Source: VGWB01 sp964480945 (GTDB lineage: Bacteria > Bacteroidota > Ignavibacteria > UBA10030). Taken from it: 19,180 nt of DNA. The translations under genes and the position numbers were made by a program. Where the stretch lies: the NCBI GenBank assembly GCA_964480945.1, contig CAYZRX010000077.1, forward strand, positions 1 to 19,180, written 5' to 3'. Every line of letters begins with the position of its first letter. Within the stretch, counting starts at the first letter, position 1. Below the pieces are notes generated by a model, which made no database searches, was not told the DNA's origin, and was given only the letters and a program-made list of their open reading frames with translations. This document shows, one piece after another, positions 10,114 through 17,114 of the stretch.

Positions 10114-10475
10114 CTCGGGGCGCGGCACCACATTTAAGACTGCCGGACAGCGTTCTTCGCGCGCAGTCGCCGGGCACCTGGAAACGGTAGATGTCGTGTG
10201 CTGGCAGGAGATGGCTATGAGCTTTCGCAAACCACTCGCCAGATTGTGCTTCGGCGGTGCCAAGTTCTCGAGTGGGGTTCTTTCCGGGGATCAACACTGG
10301 CGGGGCACGCATGGTCGTTTCGGTAAATCTTGGTGGCCGCAAGGTTCGCAGGACTTGACTATTATGAAAAAAATTGCCATTCTCGCATTGAGTTCACGCA
10401 TATCCTGTCGGAGCCTGATCACCTGGGATTTGGCTCACGCGGGATCACTCAACGACTTAACTTCGGAGGTGAGCT
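10114..10475. other. 362-bp region between sprA and the small peptide gene, no convincing gene
   Basis: I see no gene I can support here. A frame opening at 10217 behind AGGAG runs to 10651, but it has an unprotein-like composition rich in Trp, Arg and Ser, and it overlaps the better small gene. An inverted repeat pairs CCACTCG (10232-10238) with CGAGTGG (10269-10275) across a 30-base loop; it lacks a T-tract. A signal-like start (MKKIAILAL) at 10364 quickly loses its hydrophobic core. The region may be a long leader of the 45-codon gene, or the remains of a lost gene. Confidence 0.5.
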
Positions 10476-10613
10476 ATGATGATCTTCTTCGACGACCAAA
10501 CGTATATTCTAGCCGCGATCGTCGGCGGTTTCATCATTGGTGGTGCGATTTGGGGGCCAGTGGGAGCCTTTGTTGGCGGAGTCGTAGGACTTCTGTTGGG
10601 AGGACTTTTCTAG
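10476..10613 (+). CDS. Small glycine-zipper membrane peptide (45 aa), unrecognised
   Basis: A 45-codon gene starts at ATG 10476 (a second ATG follows at 10479) and stops at TAG 10611. A strong Shine-Dalgarno site, GGAGGTGA at 10465-10472, sits at ideal spacing. After a short polar head (MMIFFDDQTY), the rest is one long hydrophobic stretch rich in paired glycines (IVGGFIIGGAIWG, then VGGVVGLLLGG), a glycine-zipper pattern that favours tight helix packing in membranes. It would make one long or two short membrane helices. An intrinsic terminator follows 43 bases after the stop, so the unit looks monocistronic. It lies between sprA and porX. I do not recognise the family; options include a small inner-membrane accessory protein, a stress-type glycine-zipper peptide or a toxin-like peptide. 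The ribosome site and composition make it more likely real than chance. Confidence 0.6.
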   Translation: MMIFFDDQTYILAAIVGGFIIGGAIWGPVGAFVGGVVGLLLGGLF

Positions 10614-10656
10614 AATTATACCTGCACCCAACTACTGATCCACTGAGATAGAAGAA

Positions 10657-10690
10657 GGCACGGATGGAATGTTCCGTGCCTTTTTCTTTC
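10657..10690 (+). terminator. Intrinsic terminator after the small peptide gene
   Basis: GGCACGGA (10657-10664) pairs perfectly with TCCGTGCC (10673-10680) across an 8-base loop, followed directly by TTTTTCTTTC. The stem is GC-rich and the T-tract is on the + strand. It separates the small peptide gene from porX. Confidence 0.9.
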
Positions 10691-10878
10691 CTCCTTGGGG
10701 ATACGTATCCGGATCGCGGTATTCAAGAGGCGCCGGCAATGCGGCACAGAGACTGCAAACGCATGTCGAGGAGCCCGATCGTCGCGATATTTTCTCGTGA
10801 GGTGCTTTTGTGACTAATTGTGCTAAACCGACTTTTTCACGATGGATCACTCTGATTGATTCTCAGACCATTAATAGG

Positions 10879-10886
10879 TACTTTTG
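10879..10886 (+). promoter_or_regulatory. Possible Bacteroidota-type -7 element just upstream of porX
   Basis: TACTTTTG fits the Bacteroidota -7 consensus TAnnTTTG exactly. No clear TTTG -33 box lies at the usual distance; the nearest is ATTG in GATTGATT around 10853-10860. If used, transcription would begin within a few bases of the ATG at 10893, giving a nearly leaderless porX message. The rest of 10691-10878 shows nothing I can name. Eight-base matches arise by chance, so this is tentative. Confidence 0.28.
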
Positions 10887-10892
10887 CTAGGA

Positions 10893-12455
10893 ATGACAAC
10901 AAGGAAGAGAATACTGTGGATCGATGATGAGATCGACCTGTTGAAGCCCCACGTCCGCCTTCTGGAGGAAAAAGGGTACCAAACCGACACGGCGACAAAC
11001 GGGGATGATGCGCTTGAGATGGTCCGGGACAAGGGCTACGATCTTGTTTTCCTGGACGAGATGATGCCTGGTATGGGAGGTCTGGAGACCCTTTCCAAAC
11101 TGAAGGATGTGGATCCCAATCTCCCCATCGTCATGGTGACGAAGAACGAGGCCGAAAGCCTGATGGAGGAGGCGATCGGCAGCAAGATCAGTGACTATCT
11201 TACAAAGCCCGTCAATCCCAGCCAAATCCTCATGGCATGTAAAAAGTTCCTGGAGGCCAGGAAGATCACGAGCGAGCATGTCTCGAGGGATTATACTGAA
11301 GAGTTCCGGCAGATCTCCCTTGCCCTCATGAACCCGCTCGATTTCAATCAATGGTGGGAGCTCTATACAAAACTGACGGAATGGGATATGGAGTTGGATG
11401 CGCATCCCGAGCTCGGTCTGCGGCAAACGCTCCTGGATCAGAAACGGGAATGCAATGCCGAATTCGGCAGGTTTGTCGAGCGCAATTATCGAGATTGGAC
11501 CGAGCAGGAGACGAACCGGCCGGTCCTCTCGACGGAAGTGCTGGAGAAGTGGGTCTTTCCGGAGCTCGAAAAACCGGGCCCGGTGTTTCTATTCGTCATC
11601 GACTGCCTGCGGCTCGATCAATGGCTGGTGATGGAGAGTCTGATGGCCGACTATTTCTCCATCCGGAAGTCTTTCCATTATGGCATCTTGCCGACGGCAA
11701 CGCCCTACGCCCGCAATGCGATCTTCAGCGGTTTGTTCCCGATCGACCTTGAGAAGCGGTTCCCGGAGATCTGGCAGGCCGGTGACGACGACGAGAACAG
11801 CCGGAACAGGCACGAGCATCAACTGCTCGAGAAACTTCTTGAACGCAAGCGCATCCAGCTCAAACCGGAACCGAAGTACGTCAAGATCCTCGATACAGAG
11901 TTCGGTCGGCAGGTCGAAAACAATATCCTTTCCTATACCAAGACCAAGCTGACAGCCGTCGTTGTGAATTTCGTCGACATGCTGGCACACGGGCGATCGG
12001 ATTCTCCCCTGCTGAAGGAAATCGCCCCCGACGAAGCGGCGTATCGCTCGCTGACCCGCTCGTGGTTCCTGCATTCGTCGCTCTTCGGCATGTTCAAAGC
12101 GCTCTCGAAGCAAGAGAACGTCACGATCGTGGTGACGACCGACCATGGAAGCGTCCGATGTCTGCGCGGGGCAAAGGTGATCGGTGACCGCGAAGCATCG
12201 ACGAACCTTCGCTACAAGTTCGGCCGCAACCTCCGCGTGGACCAACGACAGGCGGTGTTCGTGAAATATCCGGCCGATTTCAAGCTGCCGCGCGCGAGCG
12301 TCACTACGAATTACATCCTGGCGAAAGAAGACTATTACTTTGTCTATCCGACGGACTACCACAAGTACCTGAGCCAGTACCGGGACAGCTTCCAGCATGG
12401 AGGCATCTCCATGGAAGAAATGATGCTTCCGGTGATCATTCTCGAACCGAAATAG
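10893..12455 (+). CDS. porX: PorX: response regulator with PglZ phosphodiesterase domain, T9SS regulator
   Basis: PorX is a cytoplasmic regulator that controls T9SS gene expression together with a sensor kinase (PorY) and a sigma factor in Porphyromonas, and its PglZ domain cleaves cyclic and linear oligonucleotides. Residues 5-120 form a receiver domain (ILWIDDE, phospho-acceptor Asp55, Thr83, Lys105). A helical linker leads to a PglZ/alkaline-phosphatase-type domain. Candidate metal ligands are all present: Asp237, Thr270, Asp362, His366, Asp417, His418 and His502, in the contexts VIDCLRLDQW, TATPYARN, VDMLAHG, TTDHGS and FQHGG. That set suggests an active two-zinc enzyme. The length of 520 aa is normal. 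I chose ATG 10893 because the protein then begins right before the receiver fold; an in-frame TTG at 10884 is possible. It heads a tight gene run, with tsaE starting 9 bases after its stop. Confidence 0.93.
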   Translation: MTTRKRILWIDDEIDLLKPHVRLLEEKGYQTDTATNGDDALEMVRDKGYDLVFLDEMMPGMGGLETLSKLKDVDPNLPIVMVTKNEAESLMEEAIGSKISDYLTKPVNPSQILMACKKFLEARKITSEHVSRDYTEEFRQISLALMNPLDFNQWWELYTKLTEWDMELDAHPELGLRQTLLDQKRECNAEFGRFVERNYRDWTEQETNRPVLSTEVLEKWVFPELEKPGPVFLFVIDCLRLDQWLVMESLMADYFSIRKSFHYGILPTATPYARNAIFSGLFPIDLEKRFPEIWQAGDDDENSRNRHEHQLLEKLLERKRIQLKPEPKYVKILDTEFGRQVENNILSYTKTKLTAVVVNFVDMLAHGRSDSPLLKEIAPDEAAYRSLTRSWFLHSSLFGMFKALSKQENVTIVVTTDHGSVRCLRGAKVIGDREASTNLRYKFGRNLRVDQRQAVFVKYPADFKLPRASVTTNYILAKEDYYFVYPTDYHKYLSQYRDSFQHGGISMEEMMLPVIILEPK

Positions 12456-12464
12456 ACGCACGTT

Positions 12465-12953
12465 GTGAAGCAACGGTTTACGACATCGTCGGAGCGAGAG
12501 ACGGTGGAGGTGGCGAAGTCCTTTGCGGCCACCTTGCGTCGTGGCGATGTCATCGCTCTCTCCGGCGAGCTCGGGACCGGAAAGACGCGCTTCGTGAAAG
12601 GCATTTGCGAGGCGTTTCAAACTCACCATCAGGTGACAAGTCCCAGCTTCATTATCCTGAACCGGTACGAGGGGGTTGATGAGCGCGGGGCTGAGCTTCT
12701 CATCTACCATCTCGATCTCTACCGCGTGCGGTCGCGGAAGGAGATCTACGACATCGGCTACGAGGAGTTCTTCTACGGGGAAGGGATTTGCCTCGTCGAG
12801 TGGCCCGAGCTGCTCGGTGACCTTCTGCCTCCTCGCCGGTACGAGGTCCGCCTCAGCTACGGCGCTGGACCGGACCAGCGGGACATTGAGATCCTCGCTG
12901 TGACCGGCGAAGCCGCAAGCCCTGCACCACGAAGCCACCCGGTGCAGCAATGA
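12465..12953 (+). CDS. tsaE: TsaE, ATPase of the t6A tRNA-modification complex
   Basis: TsaE is the P-loop ATPase that works with TsaB and TsaD to attach threonylcarbamoyl to A37 of tRNAs that read ANN codons. The 162-residue protein has Walker A motif GELGTGKT at residues 34-41, the conserved SPSF and HLDLYR stretches, and VEWPEL, all typical of the family. The start is GTG at 12465, which places the Walker A motif at the usual distance from the N-terminus; no strong ribosome site is visible, so translation may couple to porX, which ends 9 bases upstream. The stop overlaps the tsaB start in an ATGA, implying translational coupling. The last 12 or so residues (SPAPRSHPVQQ) extend past the usual fold and look like a loose tail. 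Confidence 0.95.
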   Translation: MKQRFTTSSERETVEVAKSFAATLRRGDVIALSGELGTGKTRFVKGICEAFQTHHQVTSPSFIILNRYEGVDERGAELLIYHLDLYRVRSRKEIYDIGYEEFFYGEGICLVEWPELLGDLLPPRRYEVRLSYGAGPDQRDIEILAVTGEAASPAPRSHPVQQ

Positions 12954-13633
12954 TCGTCCTGGGCATTGAAACCTCCACGGCTGTCTGCGCAGCGGGACTT
13001 TTCATTGAAGGCAAACCTGAGGTCGAGCGTTCGCTGATTGAGTCACACGTTCACTCTGAGAAGTTGCTGACGCTGGTCCAGGAGGTCGTGGCAGAGGCAT
13101 CGCTCTCGCTGCGCGACGTGCACGTGGTGGCAGTATCAAGCGGACCGGGTTCGTTCACCGGCCTGCGCATCGGTTTCAGCACGGCAAAAGGGCTCTGTTT
13201 CGCCTTGAACAGACCTCTTGTAACGGTTCCGACGTTCGAGGCGATCTCTGTGGCTGCAGGTGCGAAAACGGCTCGAACCTCGGAAATCCTCGTGATGCTC
13301 GATGCGAAGAGGGAAGAATTCTATGTGGGCCGATTTGAGAAGACGAAAGATGATGTGAAGAGCCGGGGAATGGTGGAGGTAATGTCGGTTCAGGAGGCCG
13401 TGTCACTCATTCGTCGGAATCCGGCCGCACTCGTCATCACCGACAAGGTGGAAATGTTGCGGGGGGAGCGGGCGGAAAGTCCGTTGGTCGAGGACGTTCA
13501 TCAGTTCTGTTGCGCATCGGTGGTGGCTCGCCTGGGGTATCGTAAGGCGCTGAACGAGGAGTTTGCGGATGTCGCGTCGGCCGAGCCGTTCTATCTGAGA
13601 GACTTTGTCGTTCGAACGGCAGTGAAGAACTAG
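12950..13633 (+). CDS. tsaB: TsaB, scaffold subunit of the t6A tRNA-modification complex
   Basis: TsaB is the inactive TsaD paralogue that forms the TsaB-TsaD heterodimer for t6A37 synthesis. The 227-residue protein begins with GIETSTAVCAAGLF and carries the family signature SSGPGSFTGLRIGFSTAKGL near residues 63-82. Its length is normal. The ATG at 12950 overlaps the tsaE stop by 4 bases (ATGA), the classic sign of coupled translation and a shared complex. The catalytic subunit TsaD and the carbamoyl-AMP enzyme TsaC are not in this window. Confidence 0.95.
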   Translation: MIVLGIETSTAVCAAGLFIEGKPEVERSLIESHVHSEKLLTLVQEVVAEASLSLRDVHVVAVSSGPGSFTGLRIGFSTAKGLCFALNRPLVTVPTFEAISVAAGAKTARTSEILVMLDAKREEFYVGRFEKTKDDVKSRGMVEVMSVQEAVSLIRRNPAALVITDKVEMLRGERAESPLVEDVHQFCCASVVARLGYRKALNEEFADVASAEPFYLRDFVVRTAVKN

Positions 13634-13676
13634 TTTTCAACAACATGTAACTTCGAAGGGTCATAAGGAGGTCGCC

Positions 13677-14519
13677 ATGCCGTGGTTCAGGCGTTCGAAG
13701 GAAAACATCTCGCCCGGGGGCCCAAAGAAGGACATCCCCGACGGCCAGTGGACGAAATGCGAAGGCTGCGGTGAGATCATCCACCGGAAGCAGCTCGAGC
13801 AGAATTACTACACCTGCCACAAGTGCAGCTATCATTTCCGGATCGGCAGTAAGGAGTATTTCGGCCTGTTGCTGGATCAAAAGACATTCAAGGAAACGGA
13901 CGCCAAGATGCGCTCGATCGATCCGCTGGGCTTCGTGGACACCAAGCGTTATAGCGACAGGCTGAAGGAGTCCACGCGGAAGAGCGGTCTGAACGAGGCC
14001 GTGCGGACCGGGACGGCCAAGATCAACGGAATTCCGGTCGTGATCGCGTGCATGGATTTTTCCTTTATCGGCGGAAGCATGGGTTCGGTCGTGGGGGAAA
14101 AAGTAGCCCGCGCGATCGACCGCGCCCTGAAGAAGCGCCTGCCGCTTGTTATCATCTCGGCCACGGGCGGCGCAAGGATGATGGAAGCTGCCCTTTCGCT
14201 GATGCAAATGGCCAAGACGAGTGCGAAGCTCGCGCAGCTCTCCGATGCGGGCGTTCCGTACATTTCGGTGTTGACGGACCCGACAACGGGAGGAGTGACG
14301 GCGAGCTACGCCATGCTCGGCGACGTCCACATTGCAGAACCCGCAGCGTTGATCGGGTTCGCCGGGCCGCGTGTGATCAAGCAGACGATCGGCCGCGACC
14401 TCCCGAAAGGCTTTCAACGATCGGAGTTCCTTCAAGAAAAGGGATTTGTCGACGTCATCGTGCACCGGAAAGATCTGAAGGAAACCATCACGAAGGTCCT
14501 TCGGCTGCTGCAGGATTGA
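13677..14519 (+). CDS. accD: AccD, carboxyltransferase beta subunit of acetyl-CoA carboxylase
   Basis: AccD pairs with AccA to move the carboxyl group from biotin to acetyl-CoA, giving malonyl-CoA for fatty-acid synthesis. The 280-residue protein has the N-terminal four-cysteine zinc ribbon of the beta subunit (Cys28, Cys31, Cys47, Cys50), then the crotonase-like carboxyltransferase core with SATGGARMMEAALSLMQMAK and DPTTGGVTASYAMLGD. The length is normal. The start is well fixed: AAGGAGGT at 13665-13672 lies four bases before ATG 13677, one of the best ribosome sites in the window. It follows tsaB by 43 bases and precedes the arginase gene by 20. AccA is not seen here. Confidence 0.97.
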   Translation: MPWFRRSKENISPGGPKKDIPDGQWTKCEGCGEIIHRKQLEQNYYTCHKCSYHFRIGSKEYFGLLLDQKTFKETDAKMRSIDPLGFVDTKRYSDRLKESTRKSGLNEAVRTGTAKINGIPVVIACMDFSFIGGSMGSVVGEKVARAIDRALKKRLPLVIISATGGARMMEAALSLMQMAKTSAKLAQLSDAGVPYISVLTDPTTGGVTASYAMLGDVHIAEPAALIGFAGPRVIKQTIGRDLPKGFQRSEFLQEKGFVDVIVHRKDLKETITKVLRLLQD

Positions 14520-14539
14520 CCTGGACGACGCGGTGGCGT

Positions 14540-15442
14540 ATGAAGATCCATATACTTGGTGTTCCTATGGACCTTGGTGCAGGTCGGCGAGGCGTCGATA
14601 TGGGTCCGTCGGCGATCCGGATCGCCGGAATCGCCGAGAAGCTGCGAAGCCTCGGGCACTCCGTCCAGGACGAGGGCGATATAACGACAAAACCTCCGGA
14701 GCTCCAGCGGGTTCGAAACGACAAACTAAGGTACCTGCCCGAAATTGTCCGCGCCTGCACGGTGCTTGCCCGGAGGGTGGAGAAGATTCTTCGCAACGAC
14801 GGCTTCCCGCTCGTTCTCGGGGGCGATCATTCCGTCGCGATCGGCAGCATCGCTGGAGTTGCCTCCCATGCCGTGAAGACCCGCAAGCGACTCGGTGTTC
14901 TCTGGATCGACGCGCACGGCGACTTCAATACGGAGCGCAGCACTCCTTCCGGCAACGTTCATGGCATGCCGCTGGCCGCCATGGTCGGCCTCGGGGCGAT
15001 TGAGCTCACGTCGGTGGGTGGAGACTTTCGAAAAGTCGATCCGAAACATGTTGTGTTGATCGGAACCCGGGACCTCGATGACGGCGAACGCAAGAATATC
15101 AAGCAGAGCGGCGTGAGCGTCTTCTCGATGGAGGAGGTCGACAAGCACGGCATGTCCGTCGTTCTCGCAAGAGCATTGCGCAAGCTGCGTGATGTCGATC
15201 TGCTCCACGTCAGCCTTGATGTGGACGCAATTGATCCTTCCGTTGCTCCGGGCGTCGGAACTCCGGTCAAAGGGGGGCTCAACTACCGTGAAGCGCATCT
15301 GATCATGGAAACGGTATACGAGCATGGCAAGATGACCTCCTTCGAGGTCGTCGAAGTCAACCCGATCCTCGACAACCGCAACCAGTCCGCCGAATTTGCC
15401 GTCGAGTTGGTCCAATCGGCGTTCGGGAAGAGAATCATTTGA
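14540..15442 (+). CDS. rocF: Arginase-family ureohydrolase, probably arginase
   Basis: The 300-residue protein belongs to the manganese-dependent ureohydrolases, which split arginine to ornithine and urea. The Mn ligands are visible: His97 (GGDHS), Asp124, His126 and Asp128 (DAHGD), Asp227 and Asp229 (SLDVDAIDP). The motif SGNVHGMP and the C-terminal EVVEVNPILD favour arginase over agmatinase or formimidoylglutamase, but substrate is inferred. ATG 14540 is chosen because the protein starts directly with the family's IHILGVPMDLGAGRRGVD; the frame stays open far upstream only because it overlaps accD. It sits between accD and panC in the same run, an unexpected place for a catabolic enzyme. It could supply ornithine for polyamines or nitrogen. 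Confidence 0.92.
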   Translation: MKIHILGVPMDLGAGRRGVDMGPSAIRIAGIAEKLRSLGHSVQDEGDITTKPPELQRVRNDKLRYLPEIVRACTVLARRVEKILRNDGFPLVLGGDHSVAIGSIAGVASHAVKTRKRLGVLWIDAHGDFNTERSTPSGNVHGMPLAAMVGLGAIELTSVGGDFRKVDPKHVVLIGTRDLDDGERKNIKQSGVSVFSMEEVDKHGMSVVLARALRKLRDVDLLHVSLDVDAIDPSVAPGVGTPVKGGLNYREAHLIMETVYEHGKMTSFEVVEVNPILDNRNQSAEFAVELVQSAFGKRII

Positions 15443-15444
15443 CG

Positions 15445-16305
15445 ATGAAGATCGTCACGCGCATTCAAGAGATTCAGATGCTAGCAGGGTCCCTCCGCGC
15501 CCAAGGGAAGCGAATCGGCGTGGTACCCACGATGGGCTATCTGCATGCCGGGCATCGCAGCCTGATCGAGCTCGCGCGGCAGCACAGCGACCGGGTGATC
15601 ACGACCATCTTCGTCAATCCAACACAATTCGGTCCTGGCGAGGACTTTGAACAGTATCCGCGTGACCTCGAGCGCGACCGAGAGGCGGCGGCTCAGGCCG
15701 GTACGGACATCCTTTTCACTCCTCAAACGAATGAGATGTATCCCGCAGGATATGCGACGTACGTCGAGGTCGAAAAAGTCTCATCCATTCTCGAAGGGAA
15801 GTTCCGACCGACACACTTTCGGGGTGTCGCGACCATCGTCACAAAGCTCTTTAACATCACAAAGCCGCACGTTGCGGTCTTCGGACAGAAGGATGCTCAG
15901 CAGGTGTTTCTCATCAAGAAGCTTGCGGCGGATCTGAACTTCGATCTTCAGATCCTTGTCGCACCGACGGTTCGGGAGGAAGACGGTCTCGCTCTCAGTT
16001 CCCGCAATTCCTTTCTCAGCCCCCAGGAGCGGTTGCGGGCCATGGCTCTGAATCGATCGCTCAAGTCTGCGCAATCTCTCATCGCGGGTGGCGAGCGTTC
16101 TGCGGAAGCCGTGCGCGCTCAGATGATGGAGATCCTCTCCGGCGCAGAGCCGACGCAGATCGACTATGTGGCCTTCGTTCAGCCGGACACGTTCACGGAA
16201 GTGGAGACGCTCAGCCCCCCCTCCGTGCTCGTCGCTCTGGCGGTCCGTTTCGGCCCGACGCGACTCATTGACAACATGGTCATCTTTCTTCCGGAATCAA
16301 CGTAA
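15445..16305 (+). CDS. panC: PanC, pantothenate synthetase
   Basis: PanC joins pantoate and beta-alanine using ATP to make pantothenate, the precursor of coenzyme A. The 286-residue protein shows VVPTMGYLHAGH with the HIGH-like HAGH at residues 34-37, then FVNPTQFGPGEDFEQYPR, VFGQKDAQQ and the KMSKS-like LSSRNSFLS, all standard for the family, at normal length. I chose ATG 15445, two bases after the arginase stop; a TTG at 15439 in the same frame would overlap that stop by four bases and is also possible. A 5-base gap precedes the next gene. No panB or panD is seen. Confidence 0.96.
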   Translation: MKIVTRIQEIQMLAGSLRAQGKRIGVVPTMGYLHAGHRSLIELARQHSDRVITTIFVNPTQFGPGEDFEQYPRDLERDREAAAQAGTDILFTPQTNEMYPAGYATYVEVEKVSSILEGKFRPTHFRGVATIVTKLFNITKPHVAVFGQKDAQQVFLIKKLAADLNFDLQILVAPTVREEDGLALSSRNSFLSPQERLRAMALNRSLKSAQSLIAGGERSAEAVRAQMMEILSGAEPTQIDYVAFVQPDTFTEVETLSPPSVLVALAVRFGPTRLIDNMVIFLPEST

Positions 16306-16310
16306 GCCGC

Positions 16311-17114
16311 ATGGAGAAGCTACGGGTTACCGATGCGCACCGCAGTTTTGCCGCCGTGATTATGGCAGCCGGGCAGGGGACTCGAATGAAGGACCCGACG
16401 CAGGCGAAGGTGTTGTACGAACTCAACGGGAGGCCGATGGTTCACTACGTGGCGGACCTCGCGTACGCGTTGGGAGCGAGAAGGGTGATCGTGGTCGTGG
16501 GGTTCCAGCGGGAGGTGGTGAGCTCGTACCTGCGGCGCAGCCACCCGGATGCCCTGTGCGTCGTGCAAGACAAGCAGCTCGGAACGGGGCACGCCGTTCT
16601 GCAGGCCGAGGGAGCGCTCAAGGGATTCGAGGGGGAGGTGCTGGTGCTTTCGGGGGATGTCCCCCTCTTGACGGAACGCACGATGCAGAGCCTCCTTGAG
16701 CATCATTTCGGCACGGGTGCCGTCGCTACGATCCTCACCGCGCAGATGGAAGATCCCACCGGATACGGGCGGGTTATTCGCAATGCCGACGGTTCGGTGA
16801 AGAAGATCGTCGAACATCGGGATGCCTCTGAGGAGGAGAGACTGATTCAGGAAATCAATTCCGGAATCTATTTGTTTGATAAGAAGAAGCTCTTTGACTG
16901 CTTGCGACAGCTTTCACCGAACAACGTGCAGCACGAGTATTATCTGACTGATGTCTTCGAGTACTTCTGGCGACATCAGTGGAAGGTTTCGGCGCTGCTC
17001 GCCGAAAGGGCGGAAGAGATACACGGCATCAATACCGTGGTGCAGCTCGAGAAAGCCCGGGCGATCGTGGAAGCTCGAGGCCACGCCGACTTGAGAGAGA
17101 GGGCGAAATCTTGA
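16311..17114 (+). CDS. GlmU-type UDP-GlcNAc pyrophosphorylase, single-domain (no acetyltransferase half)
   Basis: The 267-residue protein matches the N-terminal uridylyltransferase half of GlmU, which makes UDP-GlcNAc from UTP and GlcNAc-1-phosphate. Seen in order: MAAGQGTRMKDPTQAKVL (nucleotide-binding loop, near 18-35), QDKQLGTGHAVLQA, LSGDVPLL, GYGRVIRNADG, EINSGIYLFD, EYYLTDV and the INTVVQLEKA end of the domain. The usual C-terminal left-handed beta-helix that acetylates GlcN-1-P is absent: the gene stops normally and an unrelated gene follows, with no hexapeptide-repeat remnant. A separate acetyltransferase may exist elsewhere, or the substrate could be another sugar phosphate. It lies five bases after panC and probably ends the porX-led run; its TGA stop lies within the -35 box of the next promoter. 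Confidence 0.88.
   Translation: MEKLRVTDAHRSFAAVIMAAGQGTRMKDPTQAKVLYELNGRPMVHYVADLAYALGARRVIVVVGFQREVVSSYLRRSHPDALCVVQDKQLGTGHAVLQAEGALKGFEGEVLVLSGDVPLLTERTMQSLLEHHFGTGAVATILTAQMEDPTGYGRVIRNADGSVKKIVEHRDASEEERLIQEINSGIYLFDKKKLFDCLRQLSPNNVQHEYYLTDVFEYFWRHQWKVSALLAERAEEIHGINTVVQLEKARAIVEARGHADLRERAKS

Noticed and set aside
10217..10290. Possible riboswitch (cyclic-di-GMP type suggested by GCAAACC)
   Set aside because: Only one short helix can be drawn, and the conserved second half of that class is missing.
10364..10475. Signal-peptide-like start (MKKIAILAL) before the small peptide gene
   Set aside because: The hydrophobic run stops after nine residues and continues into polar, unprotein-like sequence. 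A frameshifted relic is possible but unsupported.
10217..10651. Possible 144-codon gene after sprA with an AGGAG site
   Set aside because: Its translation is rich in Trp, Arg and Ser with no domain or signal, and it overlaps the better-supported 45-codon gene in another frame.
11589..12950. Long open frame on the - strand opposite porX and tsaE (453 codons)
   Set aside because: It mirrors two well-supported genes and its translation has no family features.
13437..14465. Open frame on the - strand opposite tsaB and accD (342 codons)
   Set aside because: Same reason: it is a shadow of confident genes on the + strand.
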